Positions 1 through 11,879 of a DNA stretch of 64,000 nucleotides are shown here, piece by piece. The stretch lies in the NCBI GenBank assembly GCA_046329055.1, contig JAXLVK010000012.1:20330-84329 (forward strand). Reading direction: 5' to 3'. A program made the position numbers and the translations under genes. Every line of letters begins with the position of its first letter. Positions within the stretch are counted from its first letter, which is position 1. This DNA comes from JADKCL01 sp046329055. Lineage in GTDB: Bacteria > Bacteroidota > Bacteroidia > J057 > JADKCL01. The notes under the pieces were generated by a model. That model was not told the origin of the DNA and searched no databases. It was given only the letters and a program-made list of their open reading frames with translations.

Positions 1-3000
1 TCGCATCTGGACCGAGGCTCGCAGTTGGGGCAGGGAGCAAAATGAGTGTGGTGCTGCTGGAGGCAGTGCAGCCGTGGCTATCCGTCCCTGTCACCGAATA
101 GGTGCCCGGCGCAGCGACGGTGATGGAGGCCGTGGTCGCGCCTTTGTTCCAGAGGTAGGACACAAACCCCGCTGAGGCAGTGAAAGTAGCGCCATTGCCC
201 GGACAGATTGATTGGGACGGCCCCGCACTCATCGGAGCGACAGTCCATTGCGAAATGACAATGGTATCGGCATCTGCGCAGCCATTGGAATTGGTCACGG
301 TGACACGGTAGGTGCCGGGATTCGAGACATTGATGGAGGAGGAAAATGCCCCCGTGCTCCAGAGGTAGGAGGTGAAGCCGCCGCCGGGATTCAAGTTGGT
401 GGTGGTGCCAGGGCAAATGGTGCGGTCCGGCCCGAGATTGGCATTGGGTTGGGGGTGCAGGCCCACGGTGATGGTGTCGGCGGCGGTGCATCCATTGGCG
501 GCGGTGACGGTGACGGAAAATGTACCCGCGCCAGCGACGGTGATCGTTTGCGTGGTTGCGCCTGTGCTCCAGAGGTAGGCCGCATAACCCGCGCCCGCGT
601 TCAGATTGGCATTCGTGCCGGGGCAATGGCTGAAGTTGGCACCCAGTGCGGGGGCTGTGATGCTGCCTTGGGATACCGTCGCAGTGTCGGTGTAGTAGCA
701 ACCGGACGGCGACAGGACGCGGACCGTCACCTGCCCTGTGCCTGTGATGGATGTGGATGGCGTGGTCGCGCCGTTGCTCCAGAGGTAGGCGCTGTAGCCT
801 GAGGGAGCAGTGAGGGTGACCGGAGAGGTGCCGCAGCGGACGGTGTCACGGATCAGGGTGGTCAGGGAAAATGGATTGGTGATGCCGCCGAGGGGCGTGA
901 TGGTCTGCGTCTCGGTGTCCATGTCGCAGCCATTGGAGGCGGTGAGGGTCACGGTGAAGGGCGGCGTATTGCAATTGGGCACGGTGAAGCTGACTGGGTT
1001 GCCGATGAGGCAGGATTGGCCGGGGACGCTCCAATTCAGGTTCGCTCCGGGCGTGGAGATGGAGGTCAGGGTGATCGTGTTGCCGGATTGGGTGACGGTG
1101 AAGGCGACATTGACCAGTGTGGAGCAAGGGGCGTGGCAGGCCAGTGTGCCTTGTCCAGGCAGTACCTGCGGCGTTGCCGAGATGCTGTATTGACCGCCAT
1201 AAGTCACTCCCGGACTGGGCGTGAATGCCGTGAAGGTGCTGCCTGCCGTGTTTTGCATCAAGGAAATGAAGAAAAACGAACCCACCCGGCAATCGGTGCT
1301 GCTGTAGAATTTGCGCATTTCCAAGGCCCCGTCCACATCGCCCGCAGTGAGGAAGCTGCCATTGGGCAGGACCGAAACCGCCGCCAATCGGTCCTGGGTT
1401 GCATTCGTTCCGGCGGCGTACATGGTCATGCTGAGGTTCGTAGGATTGATGTTGGCCACCCATTGTTCCCGGCGTGGGCTTGCATTGGGATTGCCTCGCG
1501 GATAGACCTCCCCCACCCCGATCAGGTTTCCATCCGGGCGCATCGCCAGGTCGTGGGGAAACAGCTCATGCGTCGGCGGAAAGCTGGTGTTTTGGTTCAA
1601 TGCGAGGGTCCGGTATTGGCCGGCATGGGTATTGGTATTGAAGGACAGCAGGCCCAGGTCGTTCACGTTGCCAGCCCCGAGGTAAAAGTCCTGAATCCTG
1701 AACATCAGATGGATCATCCCATTGCAATCCATCAGCGCCGTCCCACCAGCCTGAATGTCCAAATTGGGAGTTCTCCAGCCCTCAAATTCAAGCCCATTTG
1801 TCTTGTCCAGATGCACCACCTCCCAATTCAAGGCACCTTGCCTCACCATCCAATAACTGCTGTCCGCCGCCTGAAACCCTGCAACCGCCGCCAATGTCCC
1901 CTGCCGATTCCATACGACTTGGAGGTTTGCATCCACCTTGGCGTACATGGTTCCGCTATAACCAGTAAGGAAATAGCCGCCGTACCGCAGCGGATGCGCG
2001 GTAGCGAAAGCCTCTGCGTTTGCTCCCCCGATCACGGTCTGGTTCACGATGCTGCCGCTGGGGCTCACCTCCATACAAAAGCCATTCATTTGGGCAGGGC
2101 CAGCAGCCGTGGTACCGCCCACCACGATGAAGTTGCCGCTGGGAGTGACGCAGGCATCGTTCAGGAGGTAGCTCGAACTGGGAAAACTGAGCTCCGCCAA
2201 TTCCGCCCCGGTGCTGTCGATGACCAAGACAAACTCCTGCGAAGTCCCCGCCCCTACGATGACCGTCTGCCCATTGGCATTGGTGGCGCTGCCGCGAGGA
2301 ATTGCCGTCCCCAAGCCCGTGTAGTTGCGCCTCCAGAAGACATTGCCGTTGGTGACCATGGCTACGTTGGTGCAAAATGTATCGGTCGCGCAGGCAGAGG
2401 TGGCATACTGGCAAACGGTGTAGGTGCCGGAATTGGCGTAGGCATGGCTGACATTGGCCCCGGTTGCGGTGCCGCCATCCCCAAAGCTCCAAGTGATGCC
2501 ATTGGCGCCCGTGGCGGTGCTTTGGCAGGTGATGGTGCTGGCTGAGAGGCTGTAGGTGAAGTTGGCAACCGGAAAGGTGCAGGTCCAGGTGCTGCATTGT
2601 TGGACGCTGCCGCAGGTATTGGTCGCGGTCAGGCAAATGGTGAAAGTGCCGGAATTCGCATAGACATGGCTGGGATGCGTGGCGGTGCTCGTCTGCCCGT
2701 CGCCGAAGTCCCAGAGGTAGGAATTCGCGTTGCTGCTGAGGTTGGTGAAATAGACCGTGTTGTTGGACCCGGGATTGAAGGTGAACGCGGCGAGCGGGGC
2801 CGTCCCCGACACGATGAAGGCCTGGGTGGTGGTATCATGGCAAGGCGATTCGTGCAGGATGATGCTCACCTGATAGGTTCCCACGGCTGTCGGCATCAAA
2901 GTGTAGGAGTTCCCAGAACCCACGGAGACGCCGTTCACCAGCCATTCGATGCTCCCAGAGGGAAAGGCGGTCGTCTGGACAAAGGTCGTCGCCAATCCCA

Positions 3001-4604
3001 CACAACCGCTTGGCGGCATGTTCATGACAGCAGAGCGGCAGGGTTCCACTGGATAGGTCGAGGTGTCCGAGCCGCATTCGTTGGTAGCGATCAACGTCAG
3101 ATTGTAGCCTCCTGGCGCGGAATAGGCATGGATTGGGTCGGCCGAGTTGCCAAACGATCCATCCCCAAAGGCATACAACAACTGGTTATGGCCACTGATG
3201 CTGTCGAGGATCTGGACCTGACCTGCTCCGAGTTGCTGCACGCCAGCGATGAAGGCGCAAGGTTTCTTGCACATGTTCGACGGCGGATAGACCGTCCCAT
3301 TCACCACGAAATTCAGGACATCGGGTGAAAGGGTGGGATTGAACGCCGTAGCTGTGAACAGCGTGCCGGAGGTCCCAGCCGGAACGGTGATCGTATGCCA
3401 ATTCAGCAACCTCGCATCACTGTTGCCGCTTTGTCCACGCACTGCCCGAAATCGGGTCAAACTGGTTGAAACTCACACTCGGCGGCGACAATGCCCCGAA
3501 TGTGCAGCCCCTGTCCAGCGCCACCCCAATGGGCTCGCCATAAGGGGACGTGAAGAGCGCAGGCAGGTTCACGCCCTTCTGGAACACGGGATCGTAATTC
3601 TTCGAACCACCCAAGCTGCCATCGGGCCGCACAACGTAGTCCCGCAGCACGTAGCCATTTTGCACCGCCGCACAGGGTTGCCCGACCACGGACATCTTGC
3701 GGGAAATGGATCCGACGAGAAAAATCTCCTGCGAATGCCGCACCATCACCGCATCCAGCGCCGAAAGCAAGGAATCGGTCGAATTGGGCAGGGAAAAGTC
3801 AAACTCCACCGCCCATCGCGGCACCATGAAGGAATCCAGCCGCGCGACCTGAATCCGTGGCCCAGCCACCCTGCGGAACATCGACCGGTCCCCGTCAGGA
3901 TAGACAGGCCCCTCCTCCCAGCCAGCAGGCGCATCGGTGAACCGCCCGACATTGCCATTGCGGTCCATGGCCAGCAGCCCGGTGGAGAGCATCAGGTAAA
4001 ATTTCCCGTCCACCCCATAGCGCACCGGCTTGACATGCGTCGCCATGCTGCCATTCACCCATTTGCCAAAATCCAAAGTCCCTGCATTGTCAAATCGCAG
4101 CATGCCCACCCCATTCGCGTCCTTCAGGAAGAGGAACACCTTGCCCAGGGTGTCGGCGTACATTCCCGCGAGGCTATAGCCACTGATCGCGAATTGATTC
4201 AGAACCGTGCCCTGCTCCGTCATGCGGGTGCAGCGGACTTGAGAGCCGAAATCGCCAGCGTACCACAGCTGCTTGCTGCTGCTGATCACCACATTTTGGT
4301 TGGTCGGTGTGGGGGAAATATCGGGTTGGAAATGCAGTTTGGGATTGAACACCGAGTCCACGAGATAGTTGTCCGCACTGTTGAACCCGGTGACGCTGCT
4401 TGCCATCCACCTGTCCTTGCCCATCGCCGCCGTGGGGATAGATGACGGATCATGGTAGAAATAGTTCGCGCACCACTGCCGCCGCCAATGTGAATAGTTG
4501 GACAGTGCCTGCCCCACCTGCCCTGCCACGGAAGCAGCCCAGCCCATCATTGCCAAGAACAAGGGCAAAGCAAGCCAACGATGCGCAAGTGAAACCCTCG
4601 ACAT
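1..4604 (-). CDS. Giant secreted PKD/Ig-repeat adhesin-like protein, partial, one frameshift
   Basis: The start at 4604 encodes a signal peptide (MSRVSLAHRWLALPLFLAMM). About 370 residues of propeller-like extracellular sequence follow, read in one frame to a stop at 3417. From about 3430 the adjacent frame continues without a stop to the left edge, so the protein has at least about 1530 residues and is cut by the window. The continuation holds two PKD domains (around 3100-2400; motifs YAFGDGSFG and YLWDFGDGQT), a 'delayed-type' propeller stretch, and then several Ig/HYR-like repeats built on CPG...GY..YLWS.GATT...GTYSVTVT. Such proteins are usually cell-surface or T9SS cargo; the sorting domain would lie outside the window. 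The frame change falls next to an AAA run at about 3435, so it may be a sequencing indel. Function beyond surface exposure is not recognisable. Confidence 0.8.
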
Positions 4605-4814
4605 GAGAATGTTCAGAGATTGAAATTGGAAGTCCCGAATAGTCCGATCCTACGCGAAAGTGAGTGAAGGTCAATGCTCGATCCTCCCGAATTAAGCCAT
4701 TCTCCGTCACAATTCCAAGCCTGCGAAACCGGGCATGGCCGCAGGTCCATTTCGGCGGATGTGCGGGCAGGATTTCGCCGAATGCCCTATATTCGCTTCA
4801 AAATCTGGATCGAT

Positions 4815-5717
4815 ATGGAATGGAGAGGCCGTCAAGGCAGTACGAATGTGGAAGACCGTCGCGGTAGCGGCGGCGGCGGTGGAGGCGGCGGGTTCCGTGG
4901 CCGTCGTGGCGCAGCAATCGGTGGACTCGGCATCGGCGGCATCATCATCGCAGTGGTGATCATGTTCATGGGCGGCGACCCCAATCAGGTGCTGAACAAT
5001 ATGCCCTCCGGCGGCTCCCAAACCGATCGCGGCCCCGCACCCACCAAAGGCAAGGGCCGTAGCGCCAAGGAGGACGAGTACGCCGAGTTTGTCAAGGTCG
5101 TCCTCAAGGACACCGAGGATGCCTGGCACAAAATCTTCAAGGACCAGGTGGGCCGGGAATACGAGGAGCCGATCCTGGTCTTGTTCACGGACTATGTCGA
5201 AAGCGCCTGCGGCGAGGCATCCTCAGCAACCGGCCCCTTCTATTGCTCTGGCGATCAGCGGCTCTACATCGACCTGAGCTTCTATGACGACCTCAAGAAC
5301 AAATTCAGCGCCCCCGGCGACTTTGCCATGGCCTACGTCGTCGCACATGAAGTCGGTCACCACGTGCAGTACCTCCTCGGCAAGTCACAGTGGGTGCATC
5401 AGCAGCGCTCCAGCCTCAGCGAAGCCGAGTACAACAAGCTCAGCGTCAAGCTCGAACTCCAAGCCGACTTCTACGCCGGAGTATGGGCGCATTACGCAGA
5501 GAAGATGAAGGACGTCCTCGAAAGCGGCGACATCGAAGAAGCACTCAACGCCGCCAACGCCATCGGCGACGACCGGTTGCAGAAAAATGCCCGCGGCTAC
5601 GTCGTCCCCGAGAGCTTCACCCACGGCACAAGCGCGCAGCGCATGAAATGGTACAAGCTGGGATATGAGACGGGCGACATGAAGAAAGGGGATACGTTCA
5701 ACGCCAGGAATTTGTGA
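4815..5717 (+). CDS. ypfJ: Neutral zinc metallopeptidase, YpfJ family
   Basis: This is a 300-residue protein. Residues 1-30 are charged and Gly-rich, residues 32-53 form one membrane segment (GIGGIIIAVVIMFMGG), and the rest is a peptidase domain. AHEVGHHVQ at 177-185 gives the HExxH zinc motif, and ELQADFYAGVWAH near 214-226 supplies the third-ligand region; FTHGTSAQR near 268-276 is the conserved tail of the family. ATG 4815 was chosen because upstream in-frame codons (from 4674) translate to sequence unlike the family and because MEWRGRQGS is the typical start. It stands alone on the plus strand, divergent from the adhesin gene. Substrates of the family are unknown. Confidence 0.9.
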   Translation: MEWRGRQGSTNVEDRRGSGGGGGGGGFRGRRGAAIGGLGIGGIIIAVVIMFMGGDPNQVLNNMPSGGSQTDRGPAPTKGKGRSAKEDEYAEFVKVVLKDTEDAWHKIFKDQVGREYEEPILVLFTDYVESACGEASSATGPFYCSGDQRLYIDLSFYDDLKNKFSAPGDFAMAYVVAHEVGHHVQYLLGKSQWVHQQRSSLSEAEYNKLSVKLELQADFYAGVWAHYAEKMKDVLESGDIEEALNAANAIGDDRLQKNARGYVVPESFTHGTSAQRMKWYKLGYETGDMKKGDTFNARNL

Positions 5718-5729
5718 GGGGCAGGTGGA

Positions 5730-5803
5730 ATGTCGTTTGCCATGTACAAGAATACCGTTTGCCAACCCTAACACCCAGCGTGTTAGGTTGGCAAACGACA
5801 TCG
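5730..5803. repeat. Palindromic repeat element, copy 1
   Basis: Arms 5757-5774 (GTTTGCCAACCCTAACAC) and 5780-5796 (GTGTTAGGTTGGCAAAC) are near-perfect inverted repeats with a 5-base loop, flanked by ATGTCGTTTGCC and its complement. A related copy lies at 10942-10998. Both sit just downstream of plus-strand genes, so they may work as terminators, but neither has a clear T-run; a REP- or MITE-like element is equally possible. Confidence 0.75.
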
Positions 5804-5894
5804 GACACGTACCGCAACCAACATTCGGACACATTCAGCAAAACGAACAGGCGTCGCTCATACATGGCACGGCATTTGCCACCGAACAATCGTT

Positions 5895-6170
5895 GTGAAA
5901 TCCTCCATGAAACACATCGATACCGACAAGATCGATCAAGCTGTCCTCGCACTGCTGTACCTGACGAGTGAAAATAACGCTTCGGGAATGTCCACGCATG
6001 GAAAGGCCATGACTGGGATGCTCCCTGAATCGGCTACATGTGCGAGGGTTCATCGACGACACTATCAACAAGAACAAATCCGTCAACTTCACCCTGAAGG
6101 CTTCGAACTGGCAAAAGAGGCATTTGAGCGACTACGGTGGAGGAGTGAGGACGGATGCGCCGATTGAGGC
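5895..6170 (+). pseudogene. DUF6429-family small protein, three frameshifts
   Basis: The start MKHIDTDKIDQAVLALLYLT (ATG near 5907) is the typical N-terminus of DUF6429 proteins. The remainder is recovered only by changing frame three times: FGNVHAWKGHDWDA, then LNRLHVRGFIDDTINKNK, then PEGFELAKEAFERL. Joined, these give a complete protein of about 85 residues. Every frame change lies at a short homopolymer (ggg, ccc, accc), so either a recent pseudogene or base-calling errors would explain it. DUF6429 has no established function. Confidence 0.65.
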
Positions 6171-6314
6171 AAGTTCTTATTAGCCGACAGAAAAAGCCAC
6201 TCCGCTACCTTGCCGAAAATCTGTGTTTTCTTCAGGGCATGGGAATCGTGAATCTTAAATAGGATTTCAATGAAGTCCTTCGGTTTCATTCACTTTACTC
6301 CTGAACCTAATCTC

Positions 6315-9048
6315 ATGAAGAAAATCATTCTACTTCCCCTCTTCTTCCTTGCCATTGCGATCTGTGGATGGTCGCAGGTTGAATTCGAACCCAACAATAC
6401 CATCATCCAAAACACGCCAACAATACTTTCACAGCCCCGGTTACTGTATCTGCCAACATCACGACCTCAAGCCCTGACGACCGCGACTTTCAAAATCGTC
6501 TTGCCGCATTGTGGGACTTGGGCATTCAACATTGTAAACCCCAACGGGTCTCCATGTGTTCTGAAAATGTACATCTACAATGCCCAGAACACCAACAACT
6601 GGATCATCAACTCAGGTGGTGCAACGTTTGACTTCAACAATGGTCTGCCTGAGCCTGTGCGTGTGAATTGCGGCCAAGTGATGTATGTACAGATCGATCA
6701 AGCTTCTGGCACCAACTTGGGAGCATACAGTCTGACGAAAGACGGAGGAACTCTATCCGGTTACACCTGCACCGAAAACCCGCTCACTGCGCCACTAGTG
6801 CTCACTGGACACCTCCTTTGTAGATCGGCTTTGGGGTTACGACTGTGACGGCAATCCGCATAAGAGTTTACTTCTAAAGTCAGCCCTACCCATTGCGGTG
6901 TCCTGAAACTGAACCTCACCAATGTTCCCAACACTCAAAATATGGTTGCGAGAATCTATGACAGTTCAAACAAACTGTAAGTCAGGGCTACAGCTTCCGG
7001 TTTCGGAACAAATCTGGAGCTAGCGACCTTGCTCTCCGCAGGCGACTATTACATCCAGTTGTCGAATACGATGGTGGCTGCTGCGCACAAGGTTGGGGCA
7101 ATTACACACTCGCCAGCATCCACATACAGTTACCTTGCATTTGATGACACAGATCCAAGGCGAATGCAACAATACTTTTGCCACAGCCTGCCTGCTACCC
7201 GTTGACACCAGCATTGACATCAAAATCTGGGGATGGAACTACCTCATCAGTAACAATTCTAGCCATGATTTGAACGAAGATCAAGACTTCTTCAAGATTC
7301 AACCCAATCAATGCGGGGTTTACAACCTGAGCATCACGGGAGTCAATTCCAGCCAAGGTATATGGGTGAGATTTTTGATGATCAGTACAATATAGCAACC
7401 ACGTTCGCTCATTATCGCACTTGAGCAAACTTGAGTTTTGCCACACAACTGAGTGCAGGGACACATTATATTCGAATAACAGAATTTAAGGGAGTTGCTG
7501 TGCGACAGGTTGGGATGAATATGTCATGGCTGACGATCCATTCACAGTTACTACAAACTTTGATGTGAGCGATTTTGCTGGAATGCAAATGCCTTCCTAT
7601 CATTTACCCTGCCAGCCATGCTGCTGCTTTTAAACAATTGCTACAACTCCGCGTTCCCAATCTCTGAGGATCAGGACTTCTTTTTGATCCATCCACAACG
7701 TGATGGTGTGCTGAATATGCACGTAACTGGCATAAATACCACACAACAACTATATGTCCAAATTTATGATTCTGTTCCTCGGTTAGTCAATAAGTCCTTG
7801 GCATCCAACCTCGCTGCAAACTTGAATTTTTCAACACTTTTGCCCTCAGGCAAATATCATCCGGATGCCTGAAAACAATGGGATTTGTTGTGTCAGTGGA
7901 TGGGATACATACGCTTTGGCAGACGACCCTTTCACGTAAGCTTGACTTTGACACCACTGAATTAAAAGAATGCAACAATAGCTTTGCAACAGCCAAACCT
8001 ATTCCACTCAACTGGGTCTCAGATCTTAAAATTTGGGGAGAAAACTTCCTGATCTCCGACTCGAATCTTATCGACATGGATGAAGACCAAGACTACTACT
8101 TGCTCAATCCGTCGAGTTGTGGTAACCTTACCCTCAAAATTTCAAGTATCTCGCTAAATCAACGAATGCGAGTCCAAATATACGACACACTCGGAAAACC
8201 TGCTCCAGACTCCGCCTCCTCATCAACAAATGGTGCCAACCTCTACCGACACCCTTGCACTTGCGGCAGGTGAATTATTATATGCGTTACTGAATGGCAC
8301 CGGACAGTGCTGTGCAAGCGGATGGGATCAATGTCCAATCCGACGACCCATTTCGAGATACTTCATCCCGGATGCATTGATCGTGTTGTTGGTGCCGACA
8401 CCATCTGCCAGGGAGGAAGCGCTTCCTTCACCTCCGCTGGCATCGGGGCGACTTTTGGCAATGGACTGTGCAGGCGCCACCCCCAACACGAGTACGCTGC
8501 AACCCTTTTGGCGTCACATTCAATACACCTGGCACCCAAATGGTCACACTTTCAGTGAAGGTTGCGCGCAGACACGATGTACCTGACTGTCCTACCCTGC
8601 CGCCTCCCCTACAGTGACTGTGCTGGTCTCTTGTTAATCTCTTCAGCCACGACCTATCAGTGGTTCATAAACGGCTCTCCGATCTTTGGTGCTACTAATC
8701 AGGCATATACTGCAACACAAAACGGTAGCTACTTTGTTTGTATTACTGACCCATCTTTCTTGTGACAGCATGTTCTGCACCGACTAACGTATCGTCGTTG
8801 GCACGGGATGGCAAACCCTTGGACAGTTCACCTCAAGCATATCCCAACCCTAGTAGTGGCAGATTCCAAATCTCCATTCTGGAGTCTATGAAATCCCCTG
8901 TAAATGGGAAGCACAGGGCAGTCTTAAGGAAGACTTGTCAATGGTATCCCTTCTGTTGGAGTGGAACTCCTCAATGCTGGAATCTATTTTTCTGCATGTA
9001 AATGCAGCAGAAAATAGTTGTACCAGAGTGGTTGTTGTTCCACGATAG
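6315..9048 (+). pseudogene. T9SS exoprotein with PPC-type repeats, heavily frameshifted
   Basis: ATG 6315 opens a signal peptide (MKKIILLPLFFLAIAICGW). Behind it are four or more related segments of about 120 residues with the pattern ECNNTFATA...DLKIWG...DEDQDFF.I.P..CG...L.I..I....RV.IYD, resembling bacterial pre-peptidase C-terminal (PPC) domains. After these come an Ig-like segment (TYQWFINGSPIFGATNQAY, near 8655) and a sorting domain (AYPNPSSGRFQIS near 8838, ending FLHVNAAENS...VVVVPR at 9048). The chain is split across all three frames by a dozen or more indels, yet residues remain well conserved between them. It was probably a secreted binding protein; as written it cannot be translated. 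Confidence 0.7.
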
Positions 9049-9352
9049 AGCTTTGCCCCTGATATTTGTCAATGAAATGCCTACCGTCGGATACCGTGCT
9101 TGGCGATCGACTCAGATTCGAACCTGCCTCCCTCACCCTGCACACCCACAATCCGCTACTACGCTCCTGCCTCACAAATCTGCACACTTAAGCAGTCAGT
9201 CCACACGTCTGCTCTTTTTGAATATTTCTTGGCAAAGTATTGTCTTAGGTTTGAGCCGAGGAATGGATGCTCGCACGCATTGATTTTGCGTCGGGAACTG
9301 GCTCAGGATGATTTCGTCACTTCTCATTTGATTATCGATAAAGCTATTTCCT
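9049..9352. other. Intergenic stretch without a supported gene
   Basis: I see no open frame with coding character. A tRNA T-loop-like string (ATTCGAACC, about 9116-9124) is present, but no acceptor or anticodon stems could be paired around it. The stretch presumably holds the promoter of the gene at 9353. Confidence 0.5.
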
Positions 9353-10897
9353 ATGAAAAATTTTCTGCACTCTATGATGCGAACATGCGCTATGATGTCG
9401 CTATTGCTGCTTGCAGCGATCAGTCAACCTGCCAATGCGCAATTGTGTCAATTGAAGTATTACGTAGGCACCAACCTGTCTATGAACAACTTCTCGGTAT
9501 GTCCTCCGATCACAACGAAAAACTTCCGAGTAGAATTTGACTGCAATCCGATGGTTGTCGGGGTGAATTGCGTTTACGGATTTGGAACCAATCCGTATCG
9601 ATTCACAGTCACTTTGTTACGAGATGGCTCTCAGATTCCTGGCTTCAACCCAGTGATCGTCCAACTTAACAATACGTGGTGCAATACTCCAATCTATTCA
9701 GTCCCTGCCGAGATTGGCTATTACTCGGCCACGGTCAAGTTTGAAAGGAGAACGGCACCTTTCACATGGCAAACGGTAGGCACATACGTCACCAATGCGA
9801 TTCAAGCCCAGCAAACCACCGCGTCGCCGTCCTTCACGATCAATGGCATTGCACCAACTCAGGGTGTGCCCATCACGACTTGTGCATCCTCGGTGATCAT
9901 GAACGCGAGTGCGACGAGCTGCGAGTACAACTATTTCCTCGAAGTCGTGGAAACCGATCAATGGGGCAATCTGACAAACGCCTTCGGTTGGTCACACTGG
10001 TATGCTGGGCAGGCTCCTGCAAGCATTGACCTACAGCAATTGTCATTGTCCTTCGCCAACCAGAAGATGATTTCAGGCAACCTCCCCAATGGCACCCCTC
10101 GGTATTACAGGGTCAAATTGGCTACCAATGATCCCGTATGGATCAGCATGGAGACCTTTTTGCGCATAGAAAACTCCAATCCCGAATTCAATATCAACGG
10201 GGTTCCTACTGCAAACGGCCAAACCTTCAGCAACCTCTGCCAATACGATATCATCATGAATGCAGCCGCTACTTCTTGCGAGGACTCCTTTCAAGTGGAG
10301 ATCGTCGAAACCAATCAAGCCGGCACCGCAACAGGGCAATATGGATGGTCGAAGGCATTCCCCGGGCAGGCTCCCGACAATCTCGACTTGCAATCGCTAT
10401 GCGTACAGTACAGCATCCCGCCCTACTACACCGGAATCAGCGGCAGGCAAGGCACCACGATGATCAGTGGCAATCTGGCCAACGGGTCACCTAGATACTA
10501 CAAGGCGACACTGAGCACCAGCTTGCCCGCCAACGCCGCGAAGTACGTGATGTTGAGGGTCTCCACCACCCCTTGTCGCGTCGCCAATCCGGAATTGTAC
10601 GCGAACCATTCTCTCCAGCTTCCCCAGTCTCAAGCGACCGCAGATGAGATTGCCATCTTCCCGAACCCCGCTCATGCGCAATTCACGCTTCAAATCCGCA
10701 GTGCAATTGGGGGACAGGGAAGCATCACGATCCTCGATGCGACCGGCAAGGAGATGCTCCACCGTGATGTCGAGTTGACTGAAGGACAACTGTCCGAGTG
10801 GCAATTGGATCGCACGGAAGGTATGGCAACCGGAATGTACTTCGTGAGGATACAATCCCCGAAGGCTACTACCACCAAGAAACTCGTCCTGGAATAG
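9353..10897 (+). CDS. T9SS-exported repeat protein with C-terminal sorting domain
   Basis: An intact frame of 514 residues. Residues 1-30 are a signal peptide ending at ANA. Two homologous repeats of about 125 residues follow (from FTINGIAPTQG and from FNINGVPTANG), each with VIMNASATSCE or IIMNAAATSCE, GWS..(Y/F)PGQAP and MISGNL.NG.PRYY. The last 80 residues are a type A sorting domain (EIAIFPNPAHAQFTLQI, then GMYFVRIQSP..TTKKLVLE), which directs export by the type IX system and removal or anchoring at the surface. The repeats do not match a domain I can name. The gene is alone on this strand and is followed by the second copy of the palindromic repeat. Confidence 0.85.
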   Translation: MKNFLHSMMRTCAMMSLLLLAAISQPANAQLCQLKYYVGTNLSMNNFSVCPPITTKNFRVEFDCNPMVVGVNCVYGFGTNPYRFTVTLLRDGSQIPGFNPVIVQLNNTWCNTPIYSVPAEIGYYSATVKFERRTAPFTWQTVGTYVTNAIQAQQTTASPSFTINGIAPTQGVPITTCASSVIMNASATSCEYNYFLEVVETDQWGNLTNAFGWSHWYAGQAPASIDLQQLSLSFANQKMISGNLPNGTPRYYRVKLATNDPVWISMETFLRIENSNPEFNINGVPTANGQTFSNLCQYDIIMNAAATSCEDSFQVEIVETNQAGTATGQYGWSKAFPGQAPDNLDLQSLCVQYSIPPYYTGISGRQGTTMISGNLANGSPRYYKATLSTSLPANAAKYVMLRVSTTPCRVANPELYANHSLQLPQSQATADEIAIFPNPAHAQFTLQIRSAIGGQGSITILDATGKEMLHRDVELTEGQLSEWQLDRTEGMATGMYFVRIQSPKATTTKKLVLE

Positions 10898-10941
10898 CCA
10901 ATTGTTGATTGCCCCTGACGGAATATACAATTCCCTCAAGC

Positions 10942-10998
10942 GGCATGTCGTTTGCCAACCCAAACCAATGAATGGTGTTAGGGTTGGCAAACGAAGTG
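10942..10998. repeat. Palindromic repeat element, copy 2
   Basis: ATGTCGTTTGCCAACCC on the left and GTGTTAGGGTTGGCAAACG on the right form a stem like that of the element at 5730-5803, with a longer loop. The outer 12-17 bases are shared between copies. It lies just after the sorting-domain gene that ends at 10897. Confidence 0.7.
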
Positions 10999-11117
10999 CT
11001 TTCGCCGACCGGAACGAAAGATGACCTGCAACGCCTACAAAATCGGAAGGTGCACGGCATCGAGGGAATTGGAAAGGTAGCTCATGCTGGAGTAAAGGGC
11101 TCCAGCCCCTGCCCCCT

Positions 11118-11879
11118 TCACCCCCCACGCGCATACCCCTTAACCTTTCCAGGAAGCTGTCGCGTTTCCTGGAGCTGGACTTCCACGGCCTTGCCGTTGG
11201 CCATTTCGATCCAGCCGCCGCGGCCGCGGTGATAGCCCTTGATGTGCTGCAGGTTCACGAGGAACTTGTTGTGGACGCGATAGAAGGCCTTGTCGGCGAA
11301 GAGTTCCTCGTAATATCCCAGCGTGCTGGCGACCATGAAGGTGGTGCCGTTCACGAAGTGGAAGATGGTGTAATTGGAGTCGGCCTCGCAATATACGATC
11401 TCGGGGAGTTGCACCAGTTTGAAGCCGTCCACGGAGTGCAGGGCCACGCTCTCGCCGATATTGTGTCCGGTGGAGGCGGTGCGGGAGGCATCGGGGGACG
11501 CAGGCAGGCTCACGCGGGAGATCGCGGTGCGCAGGTCGCGGATGTCGATGGGCTTCACCAAGTAGTGCGCGACGGCATAACGGAATGCCCGGACGCTGTG
11601 CTCGGGGAAGGCGGAGATGACCACGACCTTCAGCTGTGGGTCGTTCAGGATGTCCAGGAAGTCAAAGGCGCTCCCGTCCGGCAGCATGATGTCGAGGAAG
11701 ACCAGCATGGGCTTGTGCTCACGGGCCATGGAGATGCCCTCCGCGACGGAAGCGGCCTCGGCGACCACCTCGATCTGAGGAAAATTGTGCTCCAAGACCA
11801 TGCGCAGCGAGGCACGAGAACGGAACTCGTCGTCGATGATGAGCGTGGTGATCTTGGGTTCAGCGGTTTCTTGAAACAT
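11118..11879 (-). CDS. LytTR-family response regulator
   Basis: 253 residues from ATG 11879 (MFQETAEPK). The N-terminal receiver domain has the acidic pair in LIIDDE, the phospho-acceptor Asp in LVFLDIMLPDG and the Lys in YLVKPIDI. The C-terminal LytTR DNA-binding domain begins near VALHSVDGFKLVQLPEIVYCEADSNY and includes RVHNKFLVNLQHIKGY. An upstream in-frame alternative start would add 24 residues unlike a receiver domain. The first 20 bases lie inside the 3' end of the kinase gene, so the two are translationally coupled and form one sensor-regulator pair. Confidence 0.92.
   Translation of the reverse strand: MFQETAEPKITTLIIDDEFRSRASLRMVLEHNFPQIEVVAEAASVAEGISMAREHKPMLVFLDIMLPDGSAFDFLDILNDPQLKVVVISAFPEHSVRAFRYAVAHYLVKPIDIRDLRTAISRVSLPASPDASRTASTGHNIGESVALHSVDGFKLVQLPEIVYCEADSNYTIFHFVNGTTFMVASTLGYYEELFADKAFYRVHNKFLVNLQHIKGYHRGRGGWIEMANGKAVEVQLQETRQLPGKVKGYARGG

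Noticed and set aside
1016..2545. A 509-codon plus-strand frame opposite the adhesin gene
   Set aside because: The minus strand encodes clear PKD and Ig-like repeats across the same bases; the plus-strand product has no coherent domain.
3417..3440. Programmed frameshift in the adhesin gene
   Set aside because: There is only an AAA run, no slippery heptamer with a downstream structure; a single indel is simpler.
9090..9185. tRNA-like sequence on the minus strand (GGTTCGAATC T-loop, GGATTGTGGG anticodon-like string)
   Set aside because: Only three T-stem pairs form and no acceptor stem partner was found; probably chance or an old remnant.
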